Shown here piece after piece: positions 1-8,151 of a DNA stretch of 64,000 bases. The DNA is taken from NCBI RefSeq assembly GCF_007829885.1, contig NZ_VIWW01000002.1, positions 558,001 to 622,000 of the forward strand. The letters are read 5' to 3'. The position numbers and the translations under genes were made by a program. The stretch is from Streptomyces brevispora (GTDB lineage Bacteria > Actinomycetota > Actinomycetes > Streptomycetales > Streptomycetaceae). Below the pieces are notes generated by a model. The model worked only from the letters and a program-made list of their open reading frames with translations. It ran no database searches and was not told the origin of the DNA. The first letter of the stretch is position 1. Every line of letters begins with the position of its first letter.

Positions 1-1
1 G

Positions 2-70
2 GCCGCGGCCGCGTACTACCCGCACATCGGCTTCGCCGCCCACAACTCCGCCTGGGTCCTCAACCCCTGA
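2..70 (+). CDS. C-terminal end of a possible GNAT acetyltransferase (partial)
   Basis: Only the last 22 codons and a TGA stop are inside the window. The residues YYPHIGFAAHNSAWVLNP look like the final beta strands of GNAT-family N-acetyltransferases, which often end in a (F/Y)Y..(I/L)GF motif followed by a short tail. The frame has strongly GC-rich third positions. It is followed by a bidirectional terminator hairpin. The family call rests on a very short stretch and is an inference. Confidence 0.4.
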   Translation, partial: AAAAYYPHIGFAAHNSAWVLNP

Positions 71-82
71 GCGGAAGCCGCG

Positions 83-120
83 AGTGCCCGCGCCGTCCGT
101 CCCCCGGCGGCGCGGGCACT
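83..120. terminator. Bidirectional terminator between convergent genes
   Basis: A perfect 13-bp inverted repeat (83-95 with 108-120) with a 12-nt loop lies between the end of the plus-strand gene at 70 and the end of the minus-strand oxidase gene at 140. No T-run is visible, which is usual for Streptomyces terminators. Confidence 0.75.
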
Positions 121-139
121 TCGTGTCTCCGCCGCCCGG

Positions 140-2071
140 TCAGTGGTGGCCGCCGGCGTGCAGATGCGCGGCCGGGCTCACCACCAGCGGGCGCATCATG
201 TGCTGCTCGTGCTCCAGCATGTGGCAGTGGTGGACGCCCCGGCCGACGACCGGGAACCGGACGGCGACGCTGACCAGTTCGCCCGGGGTGCCGTCGGGTC
301 CGGGGACGATGTCCCCGGCGGTCCCCACCCGGATGACGTCCTTCTCGCCCGTCTCGTGCGCGTCGAGGGCGGCCGCCCCCTTGAAGGTCACCGGCCGGCT
401 CGTGCCCCGGGTCACCCGGTCGAAGCCGGTCACGTCGTAATGCTCGCGCGCGAGCACCTGGAAGTGACCCAGATGCATGTGCATGGGGTGCGGGACGCCG
501 GTGAGATTGAGGTAGTTCCAGATCTCCACGCTGCCGTGCGCGATGGTGAACGTGCGCCCCTCGTCGTACGCGTACGACGTCCTGCGCAGCGTCCGCAGTG
601 TCCCCCCGGCATCCCGGACCTGCACGACACCGGTCGTCGGGAAGGTGAGACCGGCCGGGTCGACCTCCTCCATCTCCCACATCTCGGGCACGTTCGAGGA
701 GCCGGGCCCGCAGATGAGGACCCAGCGCGGCGCCTGCTCGTGCGGCAGGTCCGCGTGCCCGACCCGCTTGAACGAGGTCGACAGGACGACCGGCGGGGCG
801 TAGGCGGTGTCCGGCCGGCGGTCGGCGACACGGAACTGCATCACATCGGGTTCCAGGAGGTCGTTCTTCCGGTCCGGGGCGCCGGGCGTGATCCCCTGGA
901 AGGTGTTGACCAGCTTCAGGGTCCGGCCGCGGAAGGCGGTGAAGTCGACCAGGACCTCGGCCCGTTCGCCGGGGGAGAGGTTCAGCGCACCGTCCACCGG
1001 GACCGGCCGGTCCAGCAGCCCCTGATCGGTGCCGATCACCCGCAGCCCGCCCGCCACAGGCACCCCGTCCGCGAGCAGCATCAGCCGGTACATGCGGGAG
1101 TTGGCGGCGTTGACGATCCGGAAGCGGTACCAGCGCGGCTTCACCTCCAGATACGGCCAGACCACCCCGTTGACCAGCGTGAACGGGGCGGCGTGCGCGC
1201 GCATCAGCCGCTGCGCGCCGATCATCCCCACCTTGTGCACCGAGCCGCCGGCCAGCGCGCCGGAGGCATCCGTGTCGAAGTTCCGGTCGCTCAGGACGAG
1301 CGGCACGTCCTGGCCGCCCCCGGGCAGGCCGAGCGCGGGCTCCTCCTCGGTGCGCGAGGTGAAAAGGCCGACGAGCCCGGCGTAGACGCTGAAGCGGCTC
1401 ACGTGGTGGGTGTGGTCGTGGTACCACAGCGTCGTCGAGGCCTGGTCGTTCGGGTACGCGCTGAGCTGGACGTCCCCGGGGCCGATCAGGTTCTCCATCC
1501 AGCCGTCGTTCCCGCCGCCGGCGAGCATGCCGTGCAGATGCACCGCGACCCAGGGCGGCAGACCGGCGACGCCCGCCACCTCCTGGCAGCCCTCCGTGCC
1601 GGGGTAGTTGGAGAGCGGGTCGGGGGAGGAGCCCTGGGGCTGGTCGAAGTCGACGGCCTTGACGGGGATGTTCCCGGTCAGCCGGTTCTCCCAGGTGATC
1701 CGGAGCGGCCGGCCGGCGGTCGCGGCGATCGTCGGACCCGGGTAGACACCCTCGTACGTCCACATCGGCACCGGCGGCAGCTCCGAGTGCAGCGTGACGT
1801 CGGCGGTGACCAGACGCACGGTCAGCTCGTCGTGGCCGCCCCGGCCGCGGGGCCGGAGCACGGGCGGTATCCGCAGCGGATCCTTGAACTTGGTGAGCCC
1901 CAGCCCGGGCGCCGAGGGCTCGGGGCCGCCGGGCGCGGCCAGGGCGGCCGATCTGCCCAGGAGCGGGACGGCCGCGGCGGCTAGCCCGATGCCGGTGACC
2001 GTACCGGCGCGGAGAAGGGCGCGGCGATCGAGCCCCAACCCGTCCGAATTGTTGACAAATGTAGGTTCCAT
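140..2071 (-). CDS. Tat-exported multicopper oxidase (phenoxazinone synthase / bilirubin oxidase type)
   Basis: 643 aa. The N-terminus carries a twin-arginine signal (DRRALLRAG followed by an Ala-rich hydrophobic stretch to about residue 47), so the enzyme is probably exported folded with copper. Copper ligand motifs occur in the expected order: HLHG and WYHDHTHH in the first cupredoxin domain, HPMHMHLG and HHCHMLEHEQHMM near the C-terminus, which give the type 1 and trinuclear sites. The length matches phenoxazinone synthase-like three-domain laccases that couple aminophenols or oxidise phenolics using O2. It lies downstream of an aromatic polyketide operon but behind a terminator, so oxidative coupling of the polyketide is plausible but only inferred. 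No strong ribosome binding site is seen before the ATG. Confidence 0.9.
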   Translation of the reverse strand: MEPTFVNNSDGLGLDRRALLRAGTVTGIGLAAAAVPLLGRSAALAAPGGPEPSAPGLGLTKFKDPLRIPPVLRPRGRGGHDELTVRLVTADVTLHSELPPVPMWTYEGVYPGPTIAATAGRPLRITWENRLTGNIPVKAVDFDQPQGSSPDPLSNYPGTEGCQEVAGVAGLPPWVAVHLHGMLAGGGNDGWMENLIGPGDVQLSAYPNDQASTTLWYHDHTHHVSRFSVYAGLVGLFTSRTEEEPALGLPGGGQDVPLVLSDRNFDTDASGALAGGSVHKVGMIGAQRLMRAHAAPFTLVNGVVWPYLEVKPRWYRFRIVNAANSRMYRLMLLADGVPVAGGLRVIGTDQGLLDRPVPVDGALNLSPGERAEVLVDFTAFRGRTLKLVNTFQGITPGAPDRKNDLLEPDVMQFRVADRRPDTAYAPPVVLSTSFKRVGHADLPHEQAPRWVLICGPGSSNVPEMWEMEEVDPAGLTFPTTGVVQVRDAGGTLRTLRRTSYAYDEGRTFTIAHGSVEIWNYLNLTGVPHPMHMHLGHFQVLAREHYDVTGFDRVTRGTSRPVTFKGAAALDAHETGEKDVIRVGTAGDIVPGPDGTPGELVSVAVRFPVVGRGVHHCHMLEHEQHMMRPLVVSPAAHLHAGGHH

Positions 2072-2133
2072 GCGGCCGACGGTAGGGACGCCCGGTCACA
2101 GGACGCTCGACTTCCGCTCCACCGAAACGGAAG

Positions 2134-2171
2134 CGACGGCACCGCCGGCCGGAGCACCGGCGGCGCCGTCG
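2134..2171 (-). terminator. Terminator after the ABC exporter gene
   Basis: Arms 2134-2148 and 2157-2171 pair over 15 bp with one mismatch and an 8-nt loop. It lies just downstream of the minus-strand ABC transporter stop and separates the polyketide operon from the multicopper oxidase gene. Confidence 0.7.
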
Positions 2172-2196
2172 TACGGAAACAGGGAACGGCAAGGGA

Positions 2197-3981
2197 TCAG
2201 GCGGCGGCGGCCAGCTCCTGCGCGTCCCGGTTCACGAGCGTCGCATAGTGCCCGCCCAGGGCGAGCAACTCCTCGTGCGTGCCCCGCTCCACGACCTGGC
2301 CCCGCTCCAGGACCACGATCTCGTCCGCGTCCCGGATCGTCGAGAGCCGGTGCGCCACCGTGATCGTGGTCCGGCCCGCGCTCGCCGCGTCCACGGCCGC
2401 CTGCACGGCCTTCTCCGTCCGCGTGTCCAGCGCACTCGTCGCCTCGTCGAGAACCAGGACCGGCGGATCCCGCAGGATCGCGCGGGCGATCGCGAGCCGC
2501 TGCTTCTCCCCGCCCGAGAACCGGTAGCCGCGCTCACCGACCACCGTGTCGTACCCCTCGGGCAACGACATCAGATAGTCGTGGATGTGCGCGATCCGCG
2601 CCGCCGCCACCAGCTCCTCGTCCGTCGCCTCCGGCTTCGCGAAGCGCAGGTTCTCCGCGACCGAGGCATGGAACAGGTACGTCTCCTGGGAAACCACGCC
2701 CACCGTCGCCGCCAGCGTCCCGAAGGACAGGTCCCGCACATCGACCCCATCGATCGTCACGACACCCGACGTCGGGTCGTACAGACGCGGGATCAGATAG
2801 CTCAGCGTCGTCTTGCCCGAACCGGTCCCCCCGACGATCGCCAGACTCCGCCCGGCCGGCACCCTCACATCCACCCCGTCCAGCGTGGGCCGCTCCGCCC
2901 CCGCGTACACGAAGCCCACCCCGCGCAGACACACCTCGCCGCGCACCACCCCCGGCTCCACCGGGTGCTCCGGCTCGGCGACGTCCACCGGCAGGTCCAG
3001 GTACTCGAAGATGCGGGCGAACAGCTCCAGCGAGCTCTGGATGTCGATCCCGATCGTCAGGAGCCGCTGCGCCGGACGGAACAGGGCCTGCTGAAGCGTG
3101 GTGAAGGCGACGAGCGAGCCGATCGAGACGGCCATCTGCCCGCCACTCGCCGTCAGCCCCGCCACCCAGTAGATGACCGCGGGCATCGACGCCATGACGA
3201 CCCAGATCGTCGACTGGTACCAGAGCCCCGCCGTGGTCGCCCGCACCTCGATCGCGGTCAGCCTGCGCGACTGCTCCGCGAATGTGTCCGTGAGCGAACG
3301 CGACCGGCCCATCGTGTGGCCCAGCATGATCCCGCTGACCGACAACGACTCCTGCACGTTCGCCGACAGCTCGGCGAACTGTTTCTGCCGGTCCCGGACG
3401 ATGACCCGGCGCTCGTCCCCGACGTGCCGGCTCACCCACACGAACCCCGGCAGCATCAGCAGCGAGGCCAGCGTGAGCCGCCAGTCGATCAGCACCATCG
3501 CCGACGTCGTCGCGACGACGGTCGTCACATCCGCCACCAGCGCGGTCGTGGTCGTCGTCACCGTGACCTGCATCCCGCCGATGTCATGGGCGATGCGCGA
3601 CTGCACCTCGCCCGTCCGCGTCCGGGTGAAGAACGCCAGCGACATCCGCTGGAGGTGCGAGTAGACGGCCGTCCGCAGATCGTGCATGACCGACTGGCCG
3701 ACCTTCGCCGACGCATGGGTCTGCCACACATTGAACGAACTCGTCGCGACCGACACCACGATCATGCCGAGCGCGAGCACCGACAACAGCCCCGTCCGCC
3801 CCTGCGGCAGCGCCGTGTCCATGATCTCCCGGATCAGGAACGGGTTCACGAGGGAGACCAGGGACGAGCCCGCGACCAGGAGCACCACGAACAGCAGACT
3901 CCTGCGGTACGGGCGGAACAGCCTGACGATGCGACGCTTCTCTACGGGGGGACGATCGCTTGCCGGCCCGGTGGTGCCCAC
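2197..3981 (-). CDS. ABC transporter, fused permease and ATPase (exporter type)
   Basis: 594 aa half-transporter: an N-terminal six-helix exporter domain (about residues 20-310) followed by an ATPase with Walker A GGTGSGKTT, signature FSGGEKQRLAIARAI, Walker B VLVLDEATSALD and the H-loop in VAHRLST. It would work as a homodimer or with a partner. The start is GTG with AAGGAG six bases upstream. It sits about 40 bp after the chain length factor gene on the same strand, so export of the polyketide or self-protection is a reasonable inference. The substrate cannot be read from sequence. Confidence 0.92.
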   Translation of the reverse strand: MGTTGPASDRPPVEKRRIVRLFRPYRRSLLFVVLLVAGSSLVSLVNPFLIREIMDTALPQGRTGLLSVLALGMIVVSVATSSFNVWQTHASAKVGQSVMHDLRTAVYSHLQRMSLAFFTRTRTGEVQSRIAHDIGGMQVTVTTTTTALVADVTTVVATTSAMVLIDWRLTLASLLMLPGFVWVSRHVGDERRVIVRDRQKQFAELSANVQESLSVSGIMLGHTMGRSRSLTDTFAEQSRRLTAIEVRATTAGLWYQSTIWVVMASMPAVIYWVAGLTASGGQMAVSIGSLVAFTTLQQALFRPAQRLLTIGIDIQSSLELFARIFEYLDLPVDVAEPEHPVEPGVVRGEVCLRGVGFVYAGAERPTLDGVDVRVPAGRSLAIVGGTGSGKTTLSYLIPRLYDPTSGVVTIDGVDVRDLSFGTLAATVGVVSQETYLFHASVAENLRFAKPEATDEELVAAARIAHIHDYLMSLPEGYDTVVGERGYRFSGGEKQRLAIARAILRDPPVLVLDEATSALDTRTEKAVQAAVDAASAGRTTITVAHRLSTIRDADEIVVLERGQVVERGTHEELLALGGHYATLVNRDAQELAAAA

Positions 3982-3997
3982 CCTGGTCTCCTTCTCT

Positions 3998-4035
3998 TCG
4001 GTCAGTTCCAGTCGACTCGGTCAGTTCCAGTCGAC
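3998..4035. repeat. 19-bp perfect tandem duplication across the chain length factor stop
   Basis: The unit TCGGTCAGTTCCAGTCGAC occurs twice head to tail (3998-4016 and 4017-4035). On the coding strand it repeats the last five codons (V-D-W-N-stop), so the second copy is untranslated. It looks like a slippage duplication. Confidence 0.85.
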
Positions 4036-5244
4036 GGAGCGCAGGACGACGGCGGAGTTGAAGCCGCCGTGGCCACGGGCGAGGACGAGCGCCGTGGACA
4101 CCGGGGTCTCCCGGACCGCGGTGACCAGGTCGAGGTCGTAGTCGGGCGAGAGCGTGACGTTCGCCGTCGGCGGGATCACCCCGTGGCGCATGGCGAGCAG
4201 CGCGGTCGCGACGTCCAGCGGCGCCGCGCCCGAACCCAGCCGGCCCGTCATCGTCTTCGGCACGGTGACCGCAACTCCCCGCGGCCCGAAGACCTCGGTG
4301 AGCGCCGTCGCCTCGATCCGGTCGAGCTCCGGCACACCGGACGCGTCCGCGAAGACCACGTCGATGTCGCCGGCCTCCAGACCCGCGTCCGCGAGCGCGA
4401 TCTCGATCGCCTTCTGCAGCGTCGGCCCACGGCCGCTGTCCGGAGCCGGGTCGAAGGTCGATCCGTAACCGCAGATCTCCCCGTACACCTCGCTCACCCC
4501 ACGCCGGCGGGCCGCCTCGGCGTCCTCCAGGATCAGCAGCGCACCGCCCTCGCCTGGCACATACCCGCAGGCAGCCGCATCGAAGGGCAGATAGGCGCGG
4601 TCGGGCCGCTCCTGCGTGCTCATCCTCCCGGTAGTCAGCTGGGCCACCCAGCCCCACGGGCAGATCGCCGCGTCGACGCCACCCGACAGGATCAGATCGC
4701 TGCCCTTACGGACCAGACGGCGCGCGTGCGCCAGCGCGTCCAGACCGCCGGCCTGGTCGCTGACGACCACACCGCTGGGGCCGCGCAGCCCGTGCCGGAT
4801 GGAGATCTGGCCGGTGTTCACCGCGTAGAACCAGGCGAAGGACTGGTACGCGGAGACGTACTGACTGCCCTTGCTCCACAGGTTCCGCAACTGCTCCTGG
4901 CCGAACTCGAAGCCGCCCGAGGAACTGGCGGTCATCACGCCCATGCCGTACTCGTCGGCCTCCTCCACGCTCACCCCGGCGTCCGCCAGGGCGTGCTCGG
5001 CGCCGACGAGCGCGAGCTGCGTCATACGGTCCGTCTGCGGCACGAGCCGGCTCGGCAGGTGCTCCTTGACGACGAAGCCGTCGATCTCACCGGCGAGCTT
5101 CGAGGGGTACTGCTCCGGGTTGAAGCGCTCGATACGGCCGATGCCGCTCTTCGACGCGCGCGTCGCCTCCCAGTACTCCCTCACGCCGAAACCGTTGGGC
5201 GACACGACACCGATGCCGGTCACCACGACCTTGGTCGAGCTCAT
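4021..5244 (-). CDS. Type II PKS chain length factor (KS-beta)
   Basis: 407 aa. The thiolase fold resembles the neighbouring ketosynthase, but the nucleophile is replaced by glutamine at residue 164 in SDQAGGLDAL, the hallmark of KS-beta/chain length factors, which set polyketide length and decarboxylate malonyl-ACP. The start at 5244 overlaps the KS-alpha stop (ATGA), implying translational coupling and heterodimer formation; a longer upstream reading would lie inside KS-alpha. Downstream there is no acyl carrier protein gene, which normally follows; the next gene is an exporter. Product class cannot be fixed, though the cyclase type resembles those of spore-pigment and tetracenomycin-like pathways. 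Confidence 0.93.
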   Translation of the reverse strand: MSSTKVVVTGIGVVSPNGFGVREYWEATRASKSGIGRIERFNPEQYPSKLAGEIDGFVVKEHLPSRLVPQTDRMTQLALVGAEHALADAGVSVEEADEYGMGVMTASSSGGFEFGQEQLRNLWSKGSQYVSAYQSFAWFYAVNTGQISIRHGLRGPSGVVVSDQAGGLDALAHARRLVRKGSDLILSGGVDAAICPWGWVAQLTTGRMSTQERPDRAYLPFDAAACGYVPGEGGALLILEDAEAARRRGVSEVYGEICGYGSTFDPAPDSGRGPTLQKAIEIALADAGLEAGDIDVVFADASGVPELDRIEATALTEVFGPRGVAVTVPKTMTGRLGSGAAPLDVATALLAMRHGVIPPTANVTLSPDYDLDLVTAVRETPVSTALVLARGHGGFNSAVVLRSVDWN

Positions 5245-6512
5245 GCCACTGTCCTGTCCGGTCGGGCGAGAACCATCGCGCTCTGGAATCCGCCGAATCC
5301 GCTGCCGGCCGTCAGCACCGCGTCCGTGCGCCAGTCGCGCGCGGTCAGCGGCACGTAGTCGAGATCGCACTCGGGGTCGGGCGTGTGCAGGTTCGCGGTA
5401 GGGGGCACCACGTTGTTCTCCATGGCCAGGACGGACGCGGCGATCTCGATCGAGCCGATCGCGCCGAGCGAGTGGCCGACCATCGACTTGATCGAGCTCA
5501 CGGGAGTCCGGTAGGCGTGCTCGCCGAGGCTGCGCTTGAAGGCGCTGGTCTCGTGCCGGTCGTTCTGCTTGGTGCCCGAGCCGTGGGCGTTGATGTAGTC
5601 CACGGCCTCCGGGGCGAGCCTCGCCTCGTCCAGCGCGGAGCGGATGGCCTCGGCCATCTCCCGCCCGTCGGGGCGCAGCCCGGTCATGTGGAAGGCGTTG
5701 CAGCGGCTGGCGTAACCGGCGATCTCGGCATAGATGTGGGCGCCGCGCCGGCGGGCCGACTCCAGCTCCTCCAGGACGAACATCGCCGCACCCTCGCCGA
5801 GGACGAACCCGTTGCGGGTCAGGTCGAAGGGCCGGGAGGCGTGCTCGGCGTCGTCGTTGCGCGAGGTCGTCGCCTTGATCGCGTCGAAGCACGCCACCGT
5901 GATCGGCGAGATCGGCGCGTCCGAGGCACCGGTGACCATCACATCGGCGGAGCCGTCGCGGATCAACTCGGCCGCATAACCGACCGAGTCGATGCCCGAC
6001 GTACAGCCGGTGGAGACCACCGTCGAGGGCCCCTCGGCGCCGACCGCCCAGGCCACCTCGGCCGCGAACGAACTGGGCACGAAGTAGTTGTAGAGGTGCG
6101 GGACGGCGTACTCGTGGTCGACCAGGTCCAGCCGGCCGCCGTCGCTGACGACCCGGTACTCCTCGTCGAGCCCCATCGTCGCGCCGACCGCGCTGCCGAC
6201 CGCCACACCGATCCGGTGCGGCGCGTGCGCACCCACGTCGAGCCCGCTGTCCGCCATCGCCTCGCGCGCCGTGACCAGCGCGAACTGCGCCGCCCTGTCG
6301 GTGCGCCGGATCTCCTGCTGGCCGAGCCCGTGCTCCTCCGGGTCGAAGTCGATCTCGGCCGCGACACGGGAGCGGAACGGCGCAGGATCGAAGAAGGTGA
6401 TCCCCCGCGTCGCCGTCCGGCCCTCGCTCAGCAGGCTCCAGAAGTTCTTGGTCCCGATCCCGCCCGGGGCGGCCACGCCGACCCCGGTGATCACCACACG
6501 CCTGCCGGTCAC
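5241..6512 (-). CDS. Type II PKS ketosynthase alpha subunit
   Basis: 423 aa beta-ketoacyl synthase that extends aromatic polyketide chains with malonyl units on an ACP. The catalytic triad is complete: Cys170 in STGCTSG, His310 in NAHGSGTKQND and His347 in VGHSLGA, with Lys342 nearby. The GTG start overlaps the cyclase stop (GTGA) and its own stop overlaps the chain length factor start, so cyclase, KS-alpha and KS-beta are a coupled set. N-terminal residues (VGVAAPGGIGTKNFW) are typical of aromatic PKS ketosynthases including the WhiE group. Confidence 0.95.
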   Translation of the reverse strand: MTGRRVVITGVGVAAPGGIGTKNFWSLLSEGRTATRGITFFDPAPFRSRVAAEIDFDPEEHGLGQQEIRRTDRAAQFALVTAREAMADSGLDVGAHAPHRIGVAVGSAVGATMGLDEEYRVVSDGGRLDLVDHEYAVPHLYNYFVPSSFAAEVAWAVGAEGPSTVVSTGCTSGIDSVGYAAELIRDGSADVMVTGASDAPISPITVACFDAIKATTSRNDDAEHASRPFDLTRNGFVLGEGAAMFVLEELESARRRGAHIYAEIAGYASRCNAFHMTGLRPDGREMAEAIRSALDEARLAPEAVDYINAHGSGTKQNDRHETSAFKRSLGEHAYRTPVSSIKSMVGHSLGAIGSIEIAASVLAMENNVVPPTANLHTPDPECDLDYVPLTARDWRTDAVLTAGSGFGGFQSAMVLARPDRTVA

Positions 6513-6835
6513 CGGGACTCCCAGCCGTAGAAACGCTTCGCCATCGCGTCCGCGGGGGAGCGCCAGGTCGCCGGGTCGAAGGCCTCGATGAACGGCTTCA
6601 GGTCCTGGCTGATCCGCACGAACCGCGGATCGGTCTTCGCCTCCTCGATCAGCTCTCCGCCGTTCTCGCCGTCGAAGTCCTGAAGATGGAAATACAGACC
6701 GTTGAACATGAACAGCTGACGCCGCCGCGTTCCCATGCGGTGCGGCATCTCGGTCTCGTCGAAAGCGCCGAAGAGCCGCGCCACCTCGTCACTCGAGCGG
6801 GAGTCCATTCGGGCCACTATCAGATTGCTGTGCAT
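6509..6835 (-). CDS. TcmI-family polyketide cyclase
   Basis: 108 aa, the usual size for TcmI/WhiE-ORFVII type cyclases that close later rings of aromatic polyketides in the cytoplasm. Characteristic residues include MPHRMGTRRRQLF, YFHLQDF and DPATWRSPADAMA. The ATG at 6835 has a GAGGAGG ribosome site about nine bases upstream. It is the first recognisable biosynthetic gene of the operon and overlaps KS-alpha by GTGA. Confidence 0.9.
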   Translation of the reverse strand: MHSNLIVARMDSRSSDEVARLFGAFDETEMPHRMGTRRRQLFMFNGLYFHLQDFDGENGGELIEEAKTDPRFVRISQDLKPFIEAFDPATWRSPADAMAKRFYGWESR

Positions 6836-6867
6836 TCGACCGCCTCCTCGGGGGGTGTGCTGCGCCT

Positions 6868-7080
6868 CTACCGCAGTTTCTTGACCAGTACCGACCATGT
6901 GGCGAGCTCCTCTTCCGACAACGGCGGCAGACAGGGCTGGTCGGCAGGGCGAAGCGGGGGCCGGAAGTCCTGCCATTCCAGAGGCGGATACATTCCGTTC
7001 CACGCAAAACCCATCCACATCAGGCCCTTGCCGAATTGCGTCCACATGGATCGCATGGCGGACCTGAGCCTTGAGCCCAT
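6868..7080 (-). CDS. Small unknown protein at the head of the polyketide operon (DUF6059-like?)
   Basis: 70 aa from the ATG at 7080, which has GGAG six bases upstream; an alternative ATG lies at 7092 without a clear ribosome site. The protein is rich in Trp, Met and Pro (WMGFAWNGMYPPLEW) and ends in a charged helix (LSEEELATWSVLVKKLR). The pattern recalls short DUF6059 proteins found beside Streptomyces secondary metabolite genes, but this is weak. It is not an acyl carrier protein: no DSL phosphopantetheine motif is present. It ends 32 bp before the cyclase start on the same strand. Confidence 0.55.
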   Translation of the reverse strand: MGSRLRSAMRSMWTQFGKGLMWMGFAWNGMYPPLEWQDFRPPLRPADQPCLPPLSEEELATWSVLVKKLR

Positions 7081-7206
7081 GTCGATCTCCATTCGCCGGG
7101 AACCACCCAGTGCCCACCTTGGGCGGCCTCTCTCGAGCCGGGGTCGGGGGCCTGTCGAACTCCGCTGGAGCGTGCGGGAATTGGCGGGATTCGGGGGCAC
7201 GGGAAA

Positions 7207-7238
7207 GGGGCGGCTCCGGTGGTACCGAGAACCGCCCC
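7207..7238 (-). terminator. Probable terminator after ssuC
   Basis: GGGGCGG and CCGCCCC arms, extended by imperfect pairing, form a hairpin about 25 bp downstream of the ssuC stop. It separates the sulfur operon from the polyketide operon. Confidence 0.55.
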
Positions 7239-7260
7239 CGGGGGGTGGGCGCCGACGCGG

Positions 7261-8151
7261 TCAGCGCGCGGCGGCGAGCAGCCCCCGGGACCGCAGCACC
7301 CGGCGCTCCAGCGGGCCGAAGCACAGCAGGTCGACGGCGACACCGACGACGAGGATCAGCACGATCCCGAGGAGCACGCCGGGCATGTCGGAGAACTCCC
7401 GCTGGTTCTCCAGATAGCGCCCGAGGCCGAGCCCGAGTTCGGGTGAGGAAGTGATCAGCTCGGCGGCCATCAGGGAGCGCCAGGAGAACGCCCAGCCCTG
7501 CTTGAGCCCGGCCAGGTAGCCGGGCAGGGCGGCCGGCAGCAGGACATACCGGGCGCCGCGCGGCCCGGTCGCGCCGAGCGTCCGGCCGGCCCGCAGGAAG
7601 AGCGGCGGAACCTGGTCGATCCCGGAGATCAGCCCGTTGGCGATCGACGGCACCGCGCCGAGCAGGATCACCGCGTACATCGCCGAGTCGTCGATACCGA
7701 GCCAGATCACGGTGGCCGGCACCCAGGCGACCGACGGCAGTGACTGGAGCCCGGTGAGGAGGGGGCCGACGGCGGCCCGGACCGGACGGACCCGGGCCAC
7801 GAGCAGACCGACCGGGGTGCCGATCGCGACGGCGAGCAGGAAGCCCGAGCCCCCGCGCCACAGGCTGGTCCAGATGATCGAGAACAGTGTGCCCTCGTAC
7901 CAGAGGTCGGTGAGCGCGACCCACACGTCGGCCGGCGCCGGCAGCTTGTCGGGGGCCGTCAGGCGCAGGCTGTGGGCGAGCTGCCAGGCGCCGAGCACCA
8001 GGGCGACGCCGAGGAGCGGCGGCAGTGCCTTCTGCCGCAGCACCCGGCCGAGCGGGACGCGCTCCGTGGGCACGGTCTCCAGCGCGTCGAGCCCGGCCCC
8101 GACCCCGGCGGACTCGTCGGCGCGCGGGCGCAGTTCAGTGCTGGACGACAT
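7261..8151 (-). CDS. ssuC: Sulfonate/nitrate-type ABC transporter permease (SsuC-like)
   Basis: 296 aa inner-membrane permease with about six hydrophobic segments and the binding-protein-dependent transport motif (EAA-like loop near GLISGIDQVPPLFLRAGRTLGA). With the ATPase and binding protein upstream it forms an importer for alkanesulfonates or a related sulfur source. The ATG at 8151 lies inside the end of the ATPase gene, giving a 17-bp overlap. A longer reading from 8208 would be entirely inside that gene and is rejected. Confidence 0.85.
   Translation of the reverse strand: MSSSTELRPRADESAGVGAGLDALETVPTERVPLGRVLRQKALPPLLGVALVLGAWQLAHSLRLTAPDKLPAPADVWVALTDLWYEGTLFSIIWTSLWRGGSGFLLAVAIGTPVGLLVARVRPVRAAVGPLLTGLQSLPSVAWVPATVIWLGIDDSAMYAVILLGAVPSIANGLISGIDQVPPLFLRAGRTLGATGPRGARYVLLPAALPGYLAGLKQGWAFSWRSLMAAELITSSPELGLGLGRYLENQREFSDMPGVLLGIVLILVVGVAVDLLCFGPLERRVLRSRGLLAAAR

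Noticed and set aside
60..2192. Long antisense frames over the multicopper oxidase gene
   Set aside because: Arg/Pro-rich products without domains; shadows of the GC-rich oxidase gene, whose copper motifs are complete.
2248..5358. A 1036-codon plus-strand open frame
   Set aside because: It is antisense to the ABC transporter and both ketosynthase genes and has no recognisable motif.
4021..6835. Spore pigment (whiE) cluster
   Set aside because: Cyclase and ketosynthases resemble that type, but ACP, aromatase, cupin and hydroxylase genes are missing, and an exporter is present instead; left as an unassigned aromatic PKS.
6868..7080. Small gene as the missing acyl carrier protein
   Set aside because: No DSL or similar phosphopantetheine site and the wrong amino acid composition (Trp/Met/Pro-rich).
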